DNA from: Amorphophallus konjac
Taxonomy: Eukaryota > Streptophyta > Magnoliopsida > Alismatales > Araceae
Length of the DNA: 64,000 nt
Assembly: GCA_022559845.1 (NCBI GenBank)
Contig: CM040120.1
Span: forward strand, 309,292,740-309,356,739
Reading direction: 5' to 3'
The notes below the pieces were generated by a model. That model had not been told where the DNA came from, ran no database searches, and was given only the letters and a program-made list of their open reading frames with translations. Numbering within the stretch: position 1 is the first letter of the stretch; the number at the start of each line of letters is the position of its first letter. This document shows, piece by piece, positions 1 through 10,712 of this stretch. The translations under genes and the position numbers were made by a program.

Positions 1-180
1 GACCCCCTTTAGCTTTTTCCAGCGTGCCCTTGCGAGTTTTCACATTGAGGGGTACCCATTTTTGCCTAAAGCACCCTTTTGGGGTTTTCACCTTAGTCGG
101 GTTAAAGCCTTTTTACCCTTGATTGTTCCTCCTAACAGAAACAACCAAGTCCGCTGGGACATCAATATTTTTAACCCCGA
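1..180 (-). other. Structured hairpin block A (second copy, truncated by window edge)
   Basis: This repeats the block at 1530-1740 with clear divergence. Two hairpins are visible on the minus strand. The one at about 21-46 has a GTG/CAC helix, an AAAA bulge, a CTC/GGG inner helix with one G-U pair, and a GCAA loop. The one at 66-96 has an outer helix CTAAGGTG pairing to TGCTTTAG through wobbles, an AAAA bulge, a CCC/GGG helix and a CAAAA loop. A tail with the words 'aagtccgctggg' and 'tatttttaaccc' follows, as in block B. The function is unknown. Confidence 0.6.

Positions 181-218
<38 letters not shown>
181..218. repeat. AT dinucleotide microsatellite
   Basis: A run of alternating A and T, interrupted by one G, lies at the end of block A. 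It is a simple repeat. The short ORFs that cross it (rich in Tyr-Ile) are by-products. Confidence 0.9.
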
Positions 219-219
<1 letters not shown>

Positions 220-290
220 ACCTATAATGCCAAAAGGCAAGGAGAAAGTGGTACTCCCATAGGGACGTGTGTGCCGCATAGGTGGGACAA

Positions 291-1440
291 GTGGGTGGAT
301 TTGACTGTCCTAGTGGGATGCGATTAGTCAAATCCAAAACCTGATAAGCCAAACGGGATGGCATCCCGAGGAGGGTGTGCATAGGCCAAACCCGGTTGGG
401 ACAGCAGAATGAACAAGTTTAACGGTCCGAAAGGGACATGCGTGTTAAGCCTGGAAGACGAAAGGCGAAGTGAGTTGGCAGCCCGAAAGGGGACATGCGT
501 AGGCCAAGCCCGATAGGAAAGAAGGGATTTGACCGCCCGGGTGGGACATATGAATCAAATCCGTAATCCGATGGGCAAGTAGGGTTGGTAGCCTGAGAAG
601 GCATACATAGGCCATGCCCGTGGGGACAGGAGAATGAACTTGACAATCCCGGTGGGATAGGTGAGTCAAGTCTTGAAGTCAAGAAGCGAGATGGGCTGAC
701 AGCCCGAAAGGGGCATGCAGAGGCCAGACCCAGAAGAAGAAAAGAAAAGAAAAGGATGGATTTGACAGCCCTAGTGGGACGTAAGAGTTAAACCCGAAAG
801 CTGATAGGCGAGACGGGTTGGCAGCCCGAGAGGACATGCTGAGGTCAGACTCGGTGGGACATGTGCCAGAAGGCATGATGGGTTGGCAGCCCGAGAGGGC
901 ATGCTGATGCCAATCCCAAGAAAGTAAACAGAGCCGAAAGGCATGATGAGTTGGCAGCCCGAGGGAGCATACTGAGGCCAATCTGACAAATGTAAAATGA
1001 GCCGAGAGGCATGATGTGGGTTGGCTGCCCGAGAGGGCATACTGAGGCCAGACCCAGTGGGACAAAAAGGATAGATTTGACAGCCTGAAAGGGGCATGAT
1101 AGTCAAACCTGAAAGCCGATAGGCAAAGATGGGTTGGCAGCCCGAGAGGACATGTTGAGACCAAACCCGGTGTGACGAAAAGAGGGTCAGATTGGATAGG
1201 CCAGAAAAGCATGGGGGACCCAAACCCCCAGAAAACCCGAAAGATGAGTGGAGCTGACATGCCGAGGGGCGTATGAGTCAACTCTTGAAAAGAAATGGAT
1301 AGACTTGACAACCCGAGTGGGACGTGAGAGTCAAATCTATTAAAAATAATAGTATTGTTGGTCCCGGTGGGACGGAGTGTAACAATGTCGGCGCGCCACG
1401 GTGGGACTAAGGACGACGTGGGAGATACGGCCAAAGCATC
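291..1440 (-). repeat. Degenerate tandem repeats in the 3' non-coding region of element 1
   Basis: Roughly 60-110 bp units recur, each with a 'ggcagcccgagagggcatgctgag'-like core (seen near 816, 887, 952, 1023 and 1135) followed by 'gccagacccggtgggac'. The core is an inverted repeat, GCCC-GAGA-GGGC, with variants such as GAAA in the loop. A 251-codon minus-strand ORF crosses the array only because the unit lacks stops. Its Pro/Ser/Cys-rich repeats resemble no protein family. The position downstream of pol is that of a Tat 3' UTR array. Confidence 0.75.
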
Positions 1441-1529
1441 AGTATAATGCCTCCGCTATCAAAGGGTGCAGTCGTTGACGTAGAACGACCCATAGAATAA
1501 GCAGAGAGAGGATTTTTTTTTTCACATTA

Positions 1530-1740
1530 CCAACCTCACCGCCCTTTCGGGTTTTCGCCGAGGTTGGCCCCCTTTAGCTTTTTCTGGTGCGCCCTTGCGG
1601 GTTTTCACACCGAGGGGTTACCCATTTTTGCCCAAGGCACTCTTTCGGGTTTTCACCTCGACCGGGTCTATGGCCTTTTTGCCCTTAGCCATCCGTTGAA
1701 GGGTGACTAAGTCCGCCGGGGTATCAGTATTTTTAACCCT
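1530..1740 (-). other. Structured hairpin block B, directly downstream of pol
   Basis: Three minus-strand hairpins lie in tandem. B1 (1530-1567) has an outer helix CCAACCTC/GAGGTTGG and a GAAA loop. B2 (1585-1611) has GGTGTG paired with CGCACC and a GCAA loop. B3 (1634-1658) is weaker, with a GAAA loop. All share an unpaired AAAA on the 5' side and a CCC/GGG-type inner helix. The block begins 25 bp after the pol stop codon, so it would lie in the 3' UTR of the genomic RNA. The same arrangement recurs in block A and in element 4 at 39150-39352. Confidence 0.65.
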
Positions 1741-1764
1741 ATTTTTTTTTTTGAGCTTGAACCT

Positions 1765-3009
1765 TCACTGAGGAGAGGTACTGTCCTGCGAGGATTGCTG
1801 TAGAAACTCTTGCGGTGGCGCATGATAGAGCTTCATATGCTTGCCATTGAGAGGAGGGAAAGGATTATCTCCCTTGTGGTCGAGGACCGTATAGGCCCCT
1901 CCTTCATAGACCTTCTAAATGACGTAAGGTCCACGTCAATTGGGCTGGAGTTTGCCGTTGGATCTTCTCGCGAGTACCTCCTTTTCTTTGACCATGACGA
2001 GGTCGCCTTTCTTGAACGCCCTTTGTCTGACCAGCTAATCATAGGCAGGTGTCATGTGGGCTTGATACACTTGTAAGTGCTTGTAGGCTTTGAGTCTTTC
2101 CCCTTCAAGGTTGGACAATTCCTCGAGCCTTCTTTCTATTTCAGATTGGTCTTGCCCTGGCACGGCCCCGTAGACCAAAGAGAATGGGGAGCAACCCGTA
2201 GGGGTTTTGTAAATAGTCCGATATGCCCATAGGGCTTCGTGGACCTTCTCGCCCCAATCCCGTTTGCGGCCACCTACTATCTTGGACAGCAGCTTATAGA
2301 GGGTTTTGTTGAAGGCCTCGGCCAACCCGTTGGCTTGGGGATTATAAACGGATGACGTCCTCCAGTCGATGTGGAACTTGGCCGCCAGAGCATAGACAGT
2401 CTTATTCCTGAATGGCGTGCCGTTATCTGAGATGATTCGGCTGGGGGTGCCGAATCTATATATGATACAGTGCCTCATAAAGCGGGCAACTATCTCTCTT
2501 GTAACTTCCCGTAGCGGGACGGCTTCTGCCCATCTGGAGAAGTAATCGGTGGCGGCCAGTATGAACTTATGGCCTTGAGATGATGGTGGGAATGGTCCCA
2601 CAATGTCCATGCCCCATTCTGCAAATGGCCAAGTAGGCGCTGTTGGATGGAGTGGGTTAGGTGGTCGTCGAGGGACTGGGCCGAATGCTTGGCATTGGTG
2701 ACATGTACGAGCATATTGGTTGCAATCTTCATACATGGTGGGCCAATAGAACCCCTTGAGTTTGATATTGTTCTTCATCTTGGCTCCTGCTTGATGTGCT
2801 CCGTACAATCCGAAGTGGATTTCGTGCATGACGGTCTTTGCTTCCTTGGATGAAAGGCACCGCAGGAGAACTGACCGGTCCTTTTCATGGACGAGCCTGA
2901 AGAGCAGACCGTCAATCAACTGGTAGGACGTCGCCCTGCGTAGCAGTTGCACCCTATGAGCCCGATCAGGAGGAAGCCAACCGTTCTTTATCTTTATGAT
3001 CGGCTCACG
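1765..3009 (-). pseudogene. Integrase of element 1 (broken)
   Basis: This is the C-terminal pol domain, which would insert the cDNA into the genome. The zinc-binding part is visible (MHEIHFGLYGAH, later CHQC). So is the catalytic D,D-E core: GMDIVGP, SDNGTPF and QANGLAEAFNKTL. All three acidic residues are present. The long open stretch covers 2035-2952. Upstream, the frame is cut by a TGA at about 3010 where Trp would be expected. Downstream, the C-terminal part (QRAFKKGDLVMVKEKEVL, then KLQPN) contains three stops before the natural stop at 1765-1767. It is recently decayed: the core is intact but the polyprotein is interrupted. Confidence 0.9.
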
Positions 3010-3648
3010 TCAATCTTCTTTTTCGGGAGCATTCTCCTCTTGAATGTTGTCGACCTCGTAGACAGTGAGGCCGGATTCTTCATCGAGCACACTTGGCATG
3101 AGCCTTCGGTGTCTGACGGTGATGTTCAACTCTCCCTCAGGCGGGAGTTTTAAGGCTGCTGCCAACTTTGCCAGCGCATCAGCCTGGGAGTTGCTGCCTC
3201 TTGGGACATGTCCTATTTCAAATAGGTAGAAATTTTCCTTCAGCCTCATGACGGCTGCATGGTAGGGGATGAGCTCCCTTTTTCGGATGTCATAAACGCC
3301 CAATACTTGTCGGATGACGAGCTGAGAATCTCCGTACACTTTGATGCACTTGATGTCCATCTCTAGTGTCAATTGGAGCCCAATAATTAGCGCTTCATAC
3401 TCTGCCTCGTTATTAGTCAATGACTTCATGAGAGCGCAAGAGTTGTAGATGATGCCGCCTTGTGGGGACACAAAGACTACCCTCGCGCCTGAGACATAGT
3501 CTGTAAGGCCGCCGGCCCTTTTGATTGTCCGAGAGGCACCATCAAAATATAACTCCCAATGTGGGAGGTCGAGGGTGAGGACACCCGGCTCCATCTGTGG
3601 GGGGACTTTTTCAGAATGCTCCCCAGTTTCTTGAGAAGGTACCAGCAC
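3010..3648 (-). pseudogene. Second (archaeal-type) RNase H of element 1
   Basis: About 140 residues form an RNase H fold whose acidic residues are all present: YFDGAS, NNEAEYEAL, YGDSQLV and SNSQADALAKLA. A second RNase H of this type, lying between the RT-associated RNase H and integrase, defines Tat-lineage elements; its likely job is removal of RNA from the RNA-DNA hybrid. It is in a different frame from the upstream RT-RNase H, so a frameshift lies near 3650-3700. A stop codon separates it from integrase. Confidence 0.88.
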
Positions 3649-3649
3649 C

Positions 3650-5148
3650 TCTTCATCAGGAACTTGAAGTTGAGCGGTGAATCTTCTGGCACAGGGTGTG
3701 CAGCTAAGAACTCCGCCATTCCTTGTCCTTTGATCGCCTTGCGTGGGACGAAGGTGATGTCAAACTCCATAAGGATAAGCGCCCACTTGCCGAGCCTACC
3801 GGAGAGGACGGGCTGACTGAGCAGAAATTTGAGTGGGTCACATTTTGAATTGAGCTCCACCCGGTGAGCTAAAAGGTAGTGTCTTAGCTTCTTGACAGCA
3901 AACAACAGAGCCATGCACACCTTCTCCATGGGAGCATACCGGTGCTCAGGCCCGATCAGCTTCCGGCTGAGGTAATACAACGGTTGCTCCTTGCCCTCGT
4001 CATTGACCTGGGCTAGAAGAGCCCCCAAAGAGGCGTCCATGGCAGCAATGTAGAGAATAAGGGGCTTCCCTTTGACAGGTGTCCCTAGGACTGGAGGAGT
4101 CAGGAGATACTCCTTAATTTGCTCGAAGGCCTTCTGGCAGTCTTCCTCCCAGATGAAGGGCGCTCCTTTCTTCATCAATTTGCCGAAAGGTAGACATCTT
4201 CCTGAAAGATTAGAAATGAACCGCCTAATATAGGCGAGTCTTCCTTGAAGAGATCTGAGCTTTGTCAAGTTCTTAGGCGGAGGTAGCCCTCTTATAGCCT
4301 TGATTTTGTCGGGGTCGATTTCTATACCCCGATACCTGACGATGAAGCCAAGGAATTTGCCGCTAGAGACGCCGAAGGCACACTTCATGGGATTCATCTT
4401 GAGTTGGTACTGTCGAAGCATTTCGAAAACTTGACGCAAGTCAGCCAAGTGATTGTCCCGCTTCTTTGTCTTGACTAGATCATCGACGTAGCATTCGACA
4501 AGGTCATGTAGCATCTCGTTAAAGATCTTGGTCATTGCCCTTTGGTAAGTTGCACCGGCGTTCTTGAGGCCAAGCGGCATCCTTTTGTAGTTGAAGATCC
4601 CCTTGGGAGATCGGAAGGCCGTGTGGTCCTTATCTTTGATGGCCATGCGGATTTGATTGTAGCCCGACGACCCATTCATAAAGGACAAGGCTTCGTGACC
4701 AGTGGTCATATCAACCATTGTCTCAGTAATTGGGACGGGGAAGTCGTCTTTCGGGCATGCCTTGTTCAAATCCCTGAAGTCGATGCAGACTCGGACTTGG
4801 CCGTTCTTTTTCTTGACAGGGACTATATTAGCGAGCCATACAGGGTACATGCAAGGCTCTATGAAGTCTACATTGAGCATCTTGTCCACCTCAGCGTTGG
4901 CCTTCAGCTCCAGCTCGTGGCGCATACGCCTTTGGGCTTGCTTGACTGTTGGAAGTATTGCCAGCTCGTGTTCTGCCACAGAAGGGTCGAGCCTGGGGCA
5001 TTTCTTTATAAGTCCAGGCGAAACAATCCCTGAACTCTTCTAGGAGCTGCCGATACGACTGCCTTTCTTTTTCGCTGAGGAGAGCACTTATGAATGTGGG
5101 ACGATAGTCTTCTTTGCTTCCGAGATTGATCTCAATCAACTCGTCCAC
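3650..5148 (-). pseudogene. Reverse transcriptase and RNase H of element 1
   Basis: The 500-codon frame 3477-4979 holds most of RT (KKKNGQVRVCIDFRDLNKAC, MPLGLKNAGATYQRAM, then the YVDDL box) and the attached RNase H (LILYIAAMDASLGALLAQ, HYLLAHRVEL). The RT N-terminus (SEKERQSYRQLLEEF, CFAWTYKEMP) is in another frame at 4985-5148, so one frameshift separates them. The first catalytic aspartate region reads SFMNGSSGYNQI, with Asn where Asp is expected, while both aspartates of YVDD are kept. By family knowledge that change would abolish polymerisation. The tail after about 3700 is frameshifted relative to the second RNase H. Confidence 0.92.
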
Positions 5149-5167
5149 AGTTGCTTGACCACCGTCT

Positions 5168-6131
5168 TCAATCTCGGTGGAGCTGGTTGGAGGTCGACAA
5201 AGTCTCTCTCATCATTAGTGTTTGCTTCACATCACAGACTTCAAATTCTTCGAAGCTCTCTTGCTCCTGGCTTGAGGTTGAAGGACTTGCTTCATCTTGC
5301 TGATGGTTAGCAGGCTGGGCTGCTCTTCCCTCTGAAGGGTGGTCGTTGTCGACTTCCGATGAAGGTGATGTTGTCATTGACGCCTCATCGGACCCCCTTA
5401 CAGAGTTGCCGCTCTCGGGCTCAACTTCTGTTTGCCCGTTAGGGAGAGGCAGTAGCCCTATGGTGTTGACTGCAAAGTGGACCTCGAAGTCCGTCTCCTG
5501 GTCATAGCCAAGCCCCCTCGTCTTTGCGGGAGAAAGGAGGTTGTCCACGGACCTGTGGAGGGTTCCACAACTGATGGAAGTACGCCGCTCGCGCAGGGTC
5601 CAAAGTTTGCGGGATGTGCTGCTTTTTACACATTTCCCTGATGTATTTGGGCATATCATCCATCTCCTGGACTGGCTCTGGTGCCACATCGGCGGGAGTA
5701 TCTTAGCCGAAGTCATCTTCGGGAGGGCACGGTGGGACTAAATCACCTTTGTAAAAGATGATCGGCTTGTCCCCCTTGCCCTTATTGCGTCTTCTTCTCC
5801 GTTGATAGGAGACTGTGAAGGTCTTCAGCTACTCCACTTCGTATTCTTCCCGTTGGGACGAGAGCTGGAGGCACTTCGGCGGTAAGGAGATGCTTCGGTC
5901 AATGACCTGACTGATGAGGTTGGCTTCAAAGTCAACACTTCGCCTCTCCGGTTGAGTCGGCTTGGAGGCGGCACGGAGGCTTAGCCTGTGCAACTTTACC
6001 ATGTTTTGGTTGACAGTGAACAACTGCCCTTCCTCGACTTCAAGATCCACTTTTTGCTTCCTTTTATCCTTTACAGGCTCAGGGATTGCTAAAGTGGGCT
6101 TCCCAAAATATAGTGGAGCATCGGCCAGATG
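5168..6131 (-). pseudogene. Protease-RT linker of element 1
   Basis: Several overlapping short frames on the minus strand carry low-complexity acidic and Ser-rich text (for example 5168-5716 and 5829-6050). This is the expected spacer between protease and RT in a Tat polyprotein. No recognisable domain is seen. The frame changes at least twice, consistent with pseudogene decay. Confidence 0.6.
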
Positions 6132-6617
6132 TCACTCATTGGGGTGGAACGGCGTCTGATCTGCAAAGACGGTATGTTGCTCCCCTTCCTTGGCATATTT
6201 AATGCACTGGTGCAGAGTTGAAGGAACAACCCAGTTTCCGTGGAGCCAGGGTCTTCCAAGTAGCACTTTGTAAGATGTGTCGGAGTTGATAATATAGAAT
6301 GTCGCTTGGGTGACAAAATCTCCCAAGGCTAGTTTGACATCAACCCGACCAAGCGCGTCCTCGGAACCCTGATTGAATCCCGAGATTTTGACCGTGGTCA
6401 CCTTTTGTAAATAAGGTGCCAGGTATAGAGACTTGAAAGTCTTCAAAGGCATGATGTTGACGGCTGCTCCTGCGTCAACCAGGATGTGATTGACATCATG
6501 CCCATTGATCGTCCCCCTCATATATAAGGGGCGATTGTGGTATGGGGAGGACAGCAACATGTCTTTGTCCGTGAAGGAAATGTTGGCTGTGAGCGCCTCA
6601 TATGCCTGGGCTTGCAA
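6132..6617 (-). pseudogene. Aspartic protease of element 1
   Basis: A 161-codon frame shows a retropepsin-like domain. The active-site strand reads HILVDAGAAVNIMP, with a D-A-G triad. A flap-side segment (KISGFNQG) and the conserved VLLGRPWLHGN near the C-terminal side follow. It would cleave the Gag-Pol polyprotein. The N-terminal SFTDKDMLLSSPYHNRPLYM matches the usual Tat segment that introduces the protease. The domain looks intact, but the polyprotein around it is broken. Confidence 0.88.
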
Positions 6618-6704
6618 CTCTGCAACATGGGCTTCATAGGCCTCCGGGTCTTGGAGTATCTTGACAAGAGCCTCCCTGAGATCCTTGCTCTAGGCGATGG
6701 TTTC

Positions 6705-7682
6705 TCAAATGGTAACATTTGTTGGAAACCGCTTCATGTGATGAACGATTTTGCGATCTGCCCTGGCACGGGTCTTATCAAATGGCGGGATGATCTCCGC
6801 TGGAGTCTTCGGCGCCTGGCGAGGCTTCTCCCGTTTAGAAGGGCGCCCCTTCCCATTCTGGCCTTCCGCATTCTCTTGGAACAGCGGTGCTAGAGACTCC
6901 TCCGGGGGTGGCAAAGGCTCTTCATGTTGGTCTTCATTAGAAGGAGCTGTCGGGCTTGCGGGCTCAACCCTGTTGGAAGAGCCGGCCTGCTCTGACTCCT
7001 TCTCGCACACTGGCGACTTGGGTGGCTCCTCTTCTTCATCGGAGGAGGTGATTGTAAAAGGGATACCACCCGGTTTAGCCGCTGAGATGGGACCTGAACC
7101 CTCTGAGGGGCTGAGGATAAAAGGGATTCCCCGAACTTGGGTTTCTGGGACAGGACCCGGCTTCTCCCCTCTGAATATTATGACCCGGTCGGGAGTTAGG
7201 GGACCTTCACGTCCACGTCCTCGTCCTCGGCCGCGGCCACGACCTCGGCTATTTCTTGTCGAGTGACGTTGATAAGTTGCCATAGGAGCCTTGCTTCCAG
7301 TGCTATCAGCCGCTGGAGAGTTAATGTTGTCGGGCGGCGGAATCGCCACCATGTTGCAGGAGAGCTCTTGTAGCATTTCCTCGAGCATCTCGACAGTGAG
7401 CTTCCCCTCTTTGTAGAATAAGGAGAGCTCTTCCGGGATTGGGAACTCCTCACCTTCTTCGAGACGGTGAGCCATATCTCGGAGCCATTGCAGAAGTCGG
7501 GTTTTTCGCCCAAGCTTGTCCCAAGGAATGTATTCGTCCAGAGTGACGATCCTGGTGGGACGAGGGGGAGTGTACTCCTCTAGCTCATCTATGAGCTTTT
7601 GAAGTCTTTGCAGAGGAGTTGGCTCCTTAGGGGCTTCCATAGCTGCTGCTTGCTCAGCTTGCTTCTTTAACATCCTCTTCAA
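6705..7682 (-). pseudogene. Gag-protease linker with coiled coil and RG-rich tract
   Basis: A 325-codon minus-strand frame. The N-terminal third is charged and helical (LQRLQKLIDELEEYTP, HRLEEGEEFPIPEEL). The middle has a run of alternating Arg-Gly (about 7200-7250), a likely nucleic-acid-binding tract. The C-terminal half is Pro/Glu/Ser-rich and contains two diverged copies of a GIPF-type segment (RGIPFILSPSEG, GGIPFTITSSDEE). No known domain name can be given. The position between the zinc-finger region and protease suggests a nucleocapsid-to-protease linker. Confidence 0.6.
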
Positions 7683-7689
7683 ATTCTTC

Positions 7690-9570
7690 CTGCGATTCTT
7701 CTCTTGCTTCTTTTGGCGTGCTGCCTCTTGAGAAGAAAGGGGACTTTGCTTTGAAGGTGGGACTGATTTGCTCCCAGAATTTTACTTTTTGCTCCGGGCT
7801 GGCTCCTTAAGGGCCTTACTGCCGCGGCTCTTTCTTGGAGTGACCCTAGTCCAGTTGGCCTCCTCCGGCTGAACCTGGAAGGTGGCATTGATTGCCTGAG
7901 CAATTATTTCAGGCGACAGCTCTTGGAACTCTGCCAATCCACAGTGGGGCCCTTGGGGGCGTTACAATTCCGCCGACTTTGCTTTAACTGGCGGCTTTGC
8001 TTGTTCGAGCTGTTTAGGTCTTTCTTCAATTGACGACCTTATTGGCTCGACAGGAGCTTGGGCAGGAGCTTTGGTCTGAGGCTCCCTCAACTTGGCCTTG
8101 CCTTTATCCTATGGCGGAGGGTTTCTTCTTATGACGATGCCGGGTCGACCCATTTAGAACCTTCCCCCTCGGCTTGGCTTTTTGGGCTCCGGGCCTTAGG
8201 CCCCTCGCACCTAGTCTTGCCTTTGGGGTTTGGCTGAGGATTACCGTTGCTCGTAGACTTGTCCGGTTGGACTTGTTGAGAGGTGTGTTTGATCCCACGC
8301 AACTTGGCCTGCTCCTGTTGAACTTGCTGGAGAATCTTCTTAGCGGCCTCTTTAAGACGCCGCCTCGTCATAGAGTTCCCCTGCGCATCGATCTCCCCTC
8401 TTTGGATGAGGACTTCAATGCAATCTTGGACTTCCGGGCATTCCCGGGTAGGGTGAGACACCCTGGCATGATATTTGCAATAATAGGGGTGACTCTTGGC
8501 CGTCTCATTATAGTAGGATGGCGGCTCGTGCGTCAGCACTTGACCATCTTCTAGGAGCTTGTCAAAGATTTTCTCAGTGTCCTCCTTGGGGAAAGAACAC
8601 TGATGAGAGGGTCGCCACCCTGGGTACCACAGTGTGGATTTAGGTGGTTGGGAACTGACTCCCTCCTCCTACGGCTCGGGGAGCTGGAAAGCTGCTGCAA
8701 CATGTATAACGTTGACGGAGAAGTGAAGACTCTCCCGTTCATGCGGTTGTGGTGGGTTGACCAAGAATTCACCCATATTAACCTTTCCCCGCTTGATTAA
8801 GTCCTCAGTGAGGTCCTTGAAGGGTTCACAGTTATGGATGATATGGCCTATCACCTCATGGTAGGGGCAATAGCCCTGATGAAACGCAGCACCTGGTGTC
8901 TGCTCCATGGGTGACGGGCTAATCAGTCCAGTCCGCTGACATGCGAAGAAGATGTTTGGAGTTTTCTCGCAAGGGAATGAGTATAACTTCTCTGGCAACT
9001 CGACTTGAAGTGGAGTCTCCTCGCCTTCCAGTGAGTCCTCCTCGTCTTCAGATGAATCTGAGGACTCTTCAGAGAGTCAGCCCCTGAGCGGAGCCCGGCC
9101 GGTGGGTGATACACCCACCTCCCGTATGTGGGCCGGAGCTAACCCCCTGACAAATGGGCCAAAGGGGAAGGTGGACAACTGCTGATCAATGCTCTCTAGG
9201 AACTGCAGCAGACGCCTTTGTTCAGATTGCAATTGTCGGATTTCTCCTCGGATTTTCCGAATAGTCCTCCGCAATGCCAAACACTCAGGGAGCGAGGGAG
9301 GGGCGGCTCCCGGACTGGCGTCGGACTGCTGATTTGAAGGCCCGGCCTCGGAGGCGTTGGAGCTCGAAGCCATTGCCACCATATGGACCACATTAGCCGA
9401 CCGGTTCGATTGGCTCCAGGCATGAGGCTGGGGTGGGTCGACTGCATGGCCCAGCATATTTACCAAGCCCTTTTGAATAAATTCTTCTGCTATGTTTTTG
9501 AAAACATAGCAATCCCCGATGGTATGACCCAACCTTCGGTGATACACAATAGGTAGGATCGTCTGTTTTA
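7690..9570 (-). pseudogene. Gag C-terminal region with three zinc-finger-like modules
   Basis: Three related modules recur in different frames, each with the pattern C-x2-H-x4-H-x4-C followed by a charged helix ending in a 'GxVNM'- or 'GEID'-like turn. They lie at about 9509-9556 (YHRRLGHTIGDC, leading Cys just upstream), 8827-8872 (YCPYHEVIGHIIHNC) and 8438-8479 (YCKYHARVSHPTREC). Between them are Pro/Ser-rich spacers with NPPQPH-like motifs. This resembles a retroviral CCHC knuckle with the second Cys replaced by His, in triplicate. Frames shift between modules, so no continuous ORF remains. Confidence 0.65.
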
Positions 9571-9842
9571 TCCACCTCTGCGGGCTTCCGTGGATCCGGC
9601 AGGGTGATGAGCTGCTCCTTCATGCATAGGTCAAAGAGCATCTTGGTATGCTCTTTCCTGAAGGAATAAGGCGTCTTCATGTTCTCCGCCAACCGAGACG
9701 CGCTTGCTTGGGCATCAGGCTTCTTGCCATTACCTTTGGATTTTCCTTCCCCTTTTTCTCCATTTGTCGAGGAGCAGTCGACATCATTTACCTCCTTGCC
9801 GCTAGCCAGGCGGTCTTTGGAGGATTTGCCTTTGGCAGAAGT

Positions 9843-10712
9843 TTATACTGGGTGGTCGGCGAAGAACATTTCAATCTCTGCCACCACCGTGTTAAGTTGG
9901 TCGAAGCTCCTGATGTTTGAGCCCAGAAGCTTTTCACTGACTTCTGCCGACAGGCCCCTGCGGCAGATGGTGATCGCGTCTTCGGGCGTTGGAGGATTAT
10001 CACAGCGCATGTTGACGTCCCTCCATCGCTTGATGAAATCCAACGCTGTTTCACCTTTCTTTTGACGGAGGGCACAGAGCTCCGCTAGGGAGATTTTGCG
10101 TTCGACCATCTGGAAACGGTCGACGAACTTCTTTTGCATGTCGGCCCAATCGGCTACCGAATTGGGCTTCAACCTGGAGTACCACTGGAAGGCGGTGCCT
10201 GTCAATGATGTGGCGAAGTACCGCAGCAAATATGCTTCTTTCAGCGCCAATTCACCCATGGCCGTCATGTAGTAGGCCAGGTGTTCATGTGGAGAGCCCT
10301 GCCCGTCGAACTTCTGAAGCTTTGGGGTCTTCGGGCAATCAGTCGGAAGCTTCTTGAATTGATGGTGGAGGGGATATGGCACGCTGTACAAATCAACGGT
10401 AGCCACACGCTCACCATGTTGGGCAAACTTCGCCTCTACGATGCGCTCGATCATCTGCTTCTGCGCTATAAGGCTTTCTGTAGCAGGAGTGGCCGATGAT
10501 TGCGCATTGGCTTCAGGCTGCAGAACTTCAAACTCCACGGCCAATGGTAATTTTGCCGCCGTGACGGAGGCATTGGCCGCAACCGGAATGGGAGGAGGCC
10601 GTAGTTCTACACCAGTTGGCGCGGCTTGAGGTGGGACATGAACCTCTTTTTCACGTAATAGTGCTTGCAGGAGGTTCTTGAGTTCTTGGTTTTCGCGTTG
10701 GAGTTCTTCCAA
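9843..10712 (-). pseudogene. Gag capsid domain of element 1
   Basis: A 289-codon frame contains a plant retrotransposon Gag (capsid) domain: KLQKFDGQGSPHEHLAYY, LRYFATSLTGTAFQWYSRL, then the conserved DFIKRWRDVNMRC region and the helical end AITICRRGLSAEVSEKLLG. An N-terminal coiled-coil start (EELQRENQELKNLLQALL) precedes it. It would form the virus-like particle. A close homologue lies on the plus strand in element 2 at 24876-25853. The frame is open here but is not joined to its neighbours. Confidence 0.92.

Noticed and set aside
679..1434. 251-codon minus-strand repetitive ORF
   Set aside because: It follows the tandem repeats downstream of pol in element 1. A second frame is equally open, and the repeats are not protein-like.
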